A DNA stretch of 64,000 nt from Syngnathus acus (lineage: Eukaryota; Chordata; Actinopteri; Syngnathiformes; Syngnathidae): positions 1,729,501 through 1,793,500 of the forward strand of contig NC_051107.1 in NCBI RefSeq assembly GCF_901709675.1, read 5' to 3'. This document shows, in pieces, positions 37,101 through 46,100 of the stretch (position 1 is its first letter; each line of letters starts with the position of its first letter). The position numbers and the translations under genes are program-made. The notes under the pieces were generated by a model. That model was given only the letters and a program-made list of their open reading frames with translations, was not told the origin of the DNA and searched no databases.

Positions 37101-40100
37101 GGCCCTCAGGAGGCTGCGTTTATTGTGTTAGCTTGTCATTAGCCAGTGCTAACACCGGGATCATTGTCTCCCTGAGAAATGTTGGAAACTGATTAGTGTG
37201 GCCCACCAGGGGTGTAGCGCTGGACTTGTGCAGGCTGGAACTGAGACTTCCCAAATCACATTAAAGCGAGAGGAGTTGGGGGGTGGGAATCACTCACCGG
37301 AATAACATTAGTGCCAAATGACGGCCCTGGCTGCGAGCGAACGTCGGTCCTAACAGGTTGGGTAGTCATGTGACACAGGCATGTGTACAAAGACTTTCGA
37401 TTGGCTGATTGGATTAAAGAGGGTGCATTAGGACGATTGTAACTGGATTACAATGACGATTAGAAGAGGGGGAGGGGGTCTCTGCGCATGTGTGTGCTAA
37501 TTAAATGTCGAGAAGGTCTGGTGGAACATGGGATGCGGCGTGGCGATCAGAGCCGAGGGTTAATTGGATGTAACGAGGCCTCTTTGGCTATAGCTTGATC
37601 ATCTCCGCTAGCGATGGAGTTGTGAGCACCTTATATGACGTTGGCTGCTGGGTCTCCCATCGAGAGATTAGATTCTATCTGTGGAGAGACTCGGGTTGAT
37701 TGGTGTTGGTTAATATAATAGTGTGATCTGAGTGTTCATCAACATGAAACAGTAGGAGCTAACGGTATGCCAGAAACCAAAGTTCAGTTCATATTTGTCC
37801 CTTACCAGAATTGCTTTGGTACCCTAAAGTCCATGAATCTACATCAGGGGTGTCAAACTCATTTTTTTCGCGGGCCGCATTGTAGTCATAGCTTCTTTCG
37901 GAGGGCCATTATGTAAATGTATGAGCACCTCATATTATATCCAGTAAAAGCTACAAAACAAACTGACAAATAACTCGTTTTCAAATCAGACGAGTAAAAA
38001 CTGGTCAAATATAAAAAAAATAGATATTAAAAGTGAAGACAATTTGCAATTCTAGTAATGACACGAATTTGATGCACAATTTTCTTCGCGGGCCACATAA
38101 AATGATGTGGCGGGCCGTATCTGGCCCCCGGGCCTTGAGTTTGACACCTGTGATCTACATTAACAACCTGAAAGAAGAACCTATTAGACTGCCAATTAAA
38201 TTTTGCAATTGTAGTACAGTTGTGCCCATTCCCATAGCAACACGATGGAAACATAATTTTTTAAAAAAGACTACCCCAAGGAAGTAAGGAATGGAAATGC
38301 CTTCTAGGGGATGCATCTCGTGTCAGCAATCCATAACACAGCTCATAGTATGTGCTAAAGGTGTTATGGGTTTCCGCCCCGGAGCGTCCAGCAGCAAGCT
38401 TTCATTCCTGAGGTACAGTACGCCGTCATTTTCCTCGGCGATGTTGAAAAATAAATGAAAGTGTGAGAGGTGGGACCTCCTGGGAAGGAAGGGCGTGCGC
38501 TTATGTAGCTGTTTCTTGCCATTTTTTATTCCCGCCAGAGTACGACAGAGCGCTCCCAACTGAAACGAGACGATCGTCACTCTGACCTCGTTACAACCTC
38601 TGACTTTCAATACGACTGTTGCAAAGAACTTTTGTCATTTTAAAAACTTTATGCAATGACACAATCGCAATGTAGGGCTCCAAAGTCTCAAAAACGCTAA
38701 GAAATAAAACCTGCGTTGTTTTGCTATAGTGTAACATTCTGCTTTATAGGATAATGCTATCGCATATCTTGCAACAATCGAGTAAAACTTTAATAATATA
38801 TATATATCACATACATCACTTTTGATTTTGGAAGAAAGGAGATCGCCTAGACAAGACAGTTGTCGTGCCTCGCCTGTGCAAATGCGAAGTGAAATATAAC
38901 CCGACATTAACCATGGTATTAAACTGATTAAATTTTAGTATCTAATTAAATGTTAGCCAAATGGGCCCCAGGAAGTCACAAACATGATCTTCCTCTTGTA
39001 GATCTCTGCTTCTCAAATGTTTTATATATGGTATATGTACATCTGGAATACATGAGCGATAATGCAAAACCACGGTACGTTCGTCACACCATTTTCACTT
39101 TGACCCGCTTTTCGACGGCAGATAAGCGATTCCCCGTCTTACCCCTCACCGCTGATTTATACTCTGCCACGTCTGTCGCTAGTTGTTTTTTTCTTCCACT
39201 GACACTTTATCGCACTGTCCGGCGTTTCAATTCGTGACCTTTCTCGCTCGGCACGTATGGAAAGGTGCGTATACGGCACGTGCGTTAGACTCGGTGTCCC
39301 GATGGGGCGAACTGCCAGCCTTGTAAGAAAGTAAAAGATATAAGATTATGCAAAGGGATGAAAGAAAACGGGGTCCTAAGCTTCCTGTCAACGCTAACCT
39401 TTCGCCGGCTCACTTTAACCCGGTTCCCTGTTGAATTGATGTTGCGAATGGTGGCGAATGAATAGCGTTTCGTAAGCTTCCGCCAGACACACGCCTCCGC
39501 TGCATCTTACCTTGATGTATGTGTTTGTGTGGAGATCAAAACCGCATTGTTGGGTCTTTGTGTTTAGAACTGATTATGTCGGTGTTGGCCGCAAAGAATT
39601 GGAGCTCATTTTTTGTCTGTCATGTCACGTCACTGTCGGTCATCTGTCGGATGACCTGTAGGATCTGATGATGATCTGATGATCTGTAGGATACAAAAGT
39701 TACTTTATCTATTGTTTATTTAATGCCTTCTTTCAACAATGTTTTTTTCCTCCCCCGTTTTTTTTTCTTCAATTTAATCCTCTAGCCAGTCGTTTCTTTA
39801 TCTCAAGGTGAATATAAAGTCCTCCATAACCCTCCCAAAAAATGCTCATCATGCAACTTTTTTTTATATTTATGGTCAAGTTGGTGCTCCCAACGGATAA
39901 AATAATCCACCAATTGATTGTTTGCAGATTAATAATGAATTGGCGCCAAAGAACCAAGAGTCAGATGTTCTTCCAATTCAGTACACAGCTGACATATTTT
40001 AACCAACTCAGCATTTTTCTCGATTCCAGTTTTGTTTGTGAGTTACCGAATTAGAAGACATCCAAAGCCGAAAACGCTGAAATTAGTCAAAAAATACCCT

Positions 40101-43100
40101 GCAAAATGTAAATAAGGTGTTGAGCCAGGGCTTTTTTTGGCTATTTGTTTAAATGACAAATAACCATGCCTCCGAAATGAGCGAAGCAGTTAGTTGTTGA
40201 TTATAAAGCAAAAAAAAAGGTCACTCCCCAATTTAATTAGTCAAGATGACAGGAGTTCATTTGCAGTAGTGAAGTAGCGAGCCGATGTCGCGCAGAGGCA
40301 ACCTCGCTGTCAGGTGAGGTCTGCTGCCTAATTTTGTTCCCATGGCAACCGAGGATACGGTCAGCGGAGGAGCCAGAAGTCAATAACGGCTTTAAAAGCT
40401 CTTCTCAGGGCTGCCAAAAGCTCACACGTTTCATTCATGTCGACTCCTCACACCCTTTTCCCCTTTTTTTTGTCCATTTTCTTCCATCCACTCTGATGCA
40501 CTCACTGCGGGGGGTCACTTGGGTCCAACGAGAAAAGCAAAAAGCATTCTGTCATTTTTCTCTCTAACTGGATCATTTATATTTATCTACCCCCCGCTGT
40601 CGTGACACTTACCTTAACTGGAGAGAACATGAGAGCTATTTAAGGGATGAGCGGCACCCTCCCCTTAACCCTGTTAACCCCTAAGTGGACCCAAATGATG
40701 ATAAATACACAACGTGCTGATTGGGAACTCAATCTGGCAGCAGGACCAAAGTGAACTGTCCAACGGGACAGGTTTTTTTTTTTGGATTGATTGACCTGTG
40801 TGTTGTGAGCTGAGGTTAGCTAAAAATGATCACAGTAAAACGAATGAATTTAGGATTTGGTACAAAAGGTCTCAATTGGTAGAAAAACGTCAGGTTTTAT
40901 GGACGTAATAAAGCTTCTGTTTTTAAAATATATCCTGAGGCATTGCAAGAACAATAATACAATTTAAGTCTCTGCATCGGCATTAAAAAATATGTAGTCT
41001 GTTACGGAAAACCATAATTACCGTATATTTTGGTCTATAAGGTGCACTTAAAATTCTTTAATGTTCTCAAAAACAGTCTGTCTTACGTATTGATGTCGAA
41101 TTGAAGTTGAGTTAAGTATATTTATTTGCTGTACTGTTTTTTTCCCCCGCGTTTTCCATCTATATATGGAAAGTACGTTTTTCTACTTTTGGAGTTTTCC
41201 ACTTATTTTATTATCAATTAAACCCAAACGTAATTACCACAAAATCATGTCGATGTACATTTTCTATAGGTTAGCAAGGTTATAGAAATCAATCCCTGTA
41301 TAGGCTCGAAGTCATGCATATTGATCGCAATATGTCCTCGGCTCTCCGTCAATAAGTCGTGTAGCCATGCGAGCACACTCAAGGTCCCCCCCCTTACCCA
41401 CACCCCATGCAAAAGTGCTGACGTGGGTTAAATAACGGCGGGGACACCTTGAGGAAGGAGACATTTTGAAGGGGAGTGAGCAGGTAATCTGTTGTAGCTA
41501 ATTACATGTTAAGTGAGACGCAATATTACTCTGGTCCTCCTTTCGACCTTTTTCCCAGTTGCCAGCTTAGTATAAAAGTGTTTCCCTTTATTTGTGTTAT
41601 TTAGATGTAAAAAAAAAAAAAAATCATTCATGGTATCTTCCATGTTATCAATTCGTCATGCCGTAAAATGGCCACCACAGTTTATTTTACCGCTGTCAAT
41701 ATTGAATTGGGTGCGTAGTGGTTCTTGTGGCACCTGGTCTCAGGCTTACTGTAGACACAGCACAACACTAACAAAATTATTATTTTTTTTAAATCCTCTT
41801 GCTCTGTCTCTTCTCTCTCACAAGAGTCCATTACCGGTGATAAACATTGCGCTTTGTATCAGCGGGATGCACCTGGCATTACCGACGATGCCTAAGAAAG
41901 CAATTAGTGGCCCATCTCGTCGCGGTAGATGCCCAGAGGCGGTGTAATGAGTGCGTGCCAGGATCAGTACAAGAAGCAAAAAATTTTGTTGTCTAGTACC
42001 TCGAATGCAGATTAAAAGAAATGTTAGCCACTAGGGGGTGTCGTGATATTCAGATTCGAAATTTTTGGGTAGCAAGCCATTCCAAGTTTACAATTTGCTA
42101 AAGCATTAAAATTTAATATGTGAAGTTGTTTCTTATTCCATTTCACATCTGCGGTAGCTTAAGCAATTTTTATTTATTTTTGCCCCTTCGACTCTAACGC
42201 TGCGATAATTTGTGACCTGCACCGGCACAATTCCAAAACCACCATGCGGCGTTTTGAATCGGTTTCCTGCTGCATTGCACTCTGGGTAATGACCCATAGT
42301 TTCTAAATCCCCATCTTTGCATCTAACAGGGGGATAATTTCTCACTCCGGGTGGGCGACTCAAACATCTGATTGCGACGACGGGGGACCTGGCTTCAATT
42401 TGCTGACAGGCCACAAAAAAAAATAGACGTTTTAGTGCGACCGGCGGAGGTTCCTGGGCACTGGCGTGAATAAAATGATCGCGTAATAGCCTTCACGTGC
42501 GCACATGTCGTCATTATGGATCTTTATGGCGTTTGGGAAGCGTCACACAAAAGCAGTTAGACAAGGCAAGGCGGCATGAATGCCAGCTAGCGCCGCGCGC
42601 CGAAGTCGAGCGGAACGTCGAGCCTTAGCATCTGGAAAATACCGGTTTGTACTGCCGCGCTAAAGCTGCAGTAGGCCTCGGGGACACACTGAGTGCACCG
42701 AGCGAGTGATGGCTTGCTTTCAAGCAGACGCTTAGCACTCAAGCTTTACAACACCTTTCTGGAGATGCTAAAAGACAAAAAAAAGAAATGCTTTATGATC
42801 TGCTGCCGTTGTCAGGGAGCAATTACTGATCGATAAAGATACCCAGAGGATGGATCAATATTTTGCTCGGCAGTTCATTTTTTGGAAGGTTTTCTTGGTA
42901 GTACGTGGAAGATAAACTTTGCGGGAATTTTACCAAAGCATGATCACTCTTGTAATTCCGTGTCTGTATTACCAATCATCTCCATTGTGTAATCCGGTAC
43001 ATTGATTTGCACAATAACTCTCCCAGTATTGGTCCCCTGGTACCGATGCATTTCCCTTTCCTTGTGGGTCAAGCCGTTTACGAGGTTTTGATTTGTCCAT

Positions 43101-46100
43101 TTTTGAAAGGTTAGACAGTGACTGGATTGGATTTTTTTTTTTCCACCGCTCAGCGATTTTTTTAATGGCGATTCTTGCTTCAGGTGCTTTGAACTGGAAT
43201 GACAGTAAGGGAATCTTCTCACCATAGACTGCAATATTGCTCAATGGGCCGCATTGGTCTCCCTTAAGAACCACAGATGTTCGTCACTTTTGCTTTTATT
43301 TTTCCCTACCCTGGCAGATTTTATTCCCGACCTTATGTTCCCTTATTTTGCCTTCTTTCTTTCCCTTTCACAGGCGCTACGAGACATATCCGGTATGCAC
43401 CGACCTGCAAGGCCAGATCCTTGCGTGCTACAGAGAAAACACTGGCAAAACTCTCCATTGCTCCAACATAGCAGCCATGTACCTGCAGTGTGTCAACAAC
43501 GCCAAACTGGTGTGAGGTTTTTGATATTCCTGCTTTTGCTTGTGTTAATGTAATTTAAAAAAAAATGTTGGAATGCTGATTTAATAACTCGCTTGTTTTG
43601 TCTGTGAAGAAAAATAAGCATGCGGCTGCACGGATAGACGACATGTAAGTTGGCTTTAGCGACATTTTGGGTGAGAATTTAGGAAGGACTCATGCACCAA
43701 GTCACAATACAATAAAACTTATTTTTTTTGTAGTTTTTACCTATATTTTATACAAATAACGCATATCTTTCATTTTCTGTATCTGATGCACGTCATGGCG
43801 TGATTCGTAAGTTGCATAAGGTGTTCAACAGATCAAGGCATATTCCACAATGCAGTTTTTTTCACAACTCAAAAGTAATAACCCTCTCGGTCTACTCTGC
43901 AGTGCTCAGGGAAATATTTTGGGTAACACATTTTGTTAAAAGTTACACCTGCTGTCACATAAGAAAGCCCGAAATAGTTTGTGTGCTGAAAATGTTATAC
44001 TCACGACTTTTGACTGGATTTGTTCCACCAACTTGTGTTGAGGAGTGTTGAGGCAACGAGGAGATTTTTGAGTTATGAAGAAAATGTGGAACATGTCTTG
44101 CGACGTGTTGAACCTTAAACGCATTTCAACTGATTATTTGGATTTACATTATTCCCTATGGGAAATATCGCTTTGGATTTTGAACAAATCCGTTTTAACC
44201 AGACGTTCTGAAACTGAGATTCCACTTTGTTACTACCGCAAATATGCTTTTTAAAAAAAAAAATCCAAGGATCCAGATTGTTTGAAATCCTTCTAAATTC
44301 TCACAATAGGCTTCCGTAGCTTATTCGATTTCTAGATTGTATCCCTCCAAATAAGCATAAAACCTGCACATTGAGTTCTTTGACAGTAGAATGTAGTTTC
44401 CATGTGAATACTCGTACCCAGATCACCACTTTCAATGTCAGTCTTTATTTCCTTAATACCTGCCTACAGAGGCAAGTCTCCTCTGTGTGTGTCTTTTAAT
44501 GACATCATCTCTGCACAAGTCTTTCCCTCGAGCGTCAAGTTAAAGTCGCACCGAAGGCACTCCCGCGGATGCTAACTTGATTTCCGGGCACTCAGTATGC
44601 GATCTATAACCAACCGCTAGCCTCCCAAAAAGATTTCTATACATTCATGGAGGTTTATTTATTAGATTTTCTTCTCTTTTACAATTTCATTGTTTTTACG
44701 GCAAACGAGGTCAACTCGATATGAAAGTCACATGCCGGTCGATTTTTAAGCTTTGCGTCATGTAAATTGCAAAGATGTTTTATTCATGGCGCTGGTGCGC
44801 TGAGTTCTAGCGACAGCTACCTGTGGCTTCGTCAGGGGCGCTATTATATGATCTTGTAGATCGTTTTTGAAGCGAGCCTGGAGACGATACGATAATCCCG
44901 CCCCCGTGTTTATCGGCCTACGGCAATCACCGCATACTCTTGCCCGTCCGGACTTTATCTAACTTGTTTTAAAAGTCATTAGGTGCCACAGAGACACATT
45001 TGTGATAAGGCTCTAAAGCAATAATATGCAGAGTGACACAGCTAAAAAGGAAAAAAATTATGCTGATAGCTATGACCGCGATTGGGATGTTTACACAGTT
45101 TTATCAGAACCAAAGCTGCGCAAGCATACAAATGTCAAAAGGTGTGATTTTGACCCTTAAACCTGCTCCCAACCAAAACCGCTTCAGATCTCTTTGCCCT
45201 TCTCTGCCCTTCATCCGAAATCCAGATTAAAAACAACAAATCCCCAAATCTCACTTTTCTAAGATTGACTCTTCAACTCGAGCCAGACGGAACAACAGCA
45301 GACTTTTGTCACTGATAATTACTCTTATCGCCAGAGTCATTGATGGCATTTCGACCCGTTTCCACCGCCTTTAACGCCCCTCGTAGCAATTCCTTCTCCC
45401 GACGTCCTTAGTTCGCATTTCTAATGCATTCGGCACTTAACACGTCCAGATAGCAAACAGTGAGTCGGAAGCAGCCGAAGGGCAAGCAGGATAAAGCCCG
45501 TCTCTTTCCCTCTCCTCCCTCTCGTTCCCTTTCAGCGAGTTTATCACCCGGCCCGATCTCTGCCGTGTCCACGGCCGCTCTCCCTCATTGCGTATTCCCG
45601 CCGCATGAGTGGCCCCTGCTCCCTATCTTTCCCTTGCCTACTTCATTTCTTCCCCTGACCCTTCCGTCGCTCTGCCTCGCATTCTCCAGGCGCGCTTGTG
45701 TTCTCAGGGTTTTGCAAGTGTGATAATGAAAAAGAAAGCTGCTAGGATGAATAGCAAGTCTCATGCTTTTAGAGTTTTGATTAATTAGTCAGGCAGGGGT
45801 TGGGATTGACGCATTGAAACCCTCCATAAATCAGATTTTTTTTTAGAATTAGTTCTGTCACTGGTGGATATTTTTTCAAAAGGATTAATAGATCGATTAC
45901 TCAGTCGATTAATCGGATAAAAAAATTATTTTGCATCAAAATATATGACAAAAGCATTTATTGTTGTGATGAAAAACAACAACTAAATAATAACTAATAA
46001 TTAAACAATATCTTTCATAATATTCTATATCGATTGTCTCCATCGATTAATCTCAAAGCGATTCAGTTATTGGTGCGGTCATTGTTTTCCGAAATAAAAC

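Larger units (their letters stand above)
35821..43373 (+). other. chchd3: chchd3 intron 6
   Basis: 7.6-kb intron with a degenerate antisense LINE fragment (36187-36935), an intact hAT-type MITE with target duplications (37845-38152), an ACCGTATTTTT-family remnant (41020-41125) and a CTCF-like site (42028-42040). No recognised element from about 38300 to 41000 or from 42050 to 43370. Confidence 0.8.
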
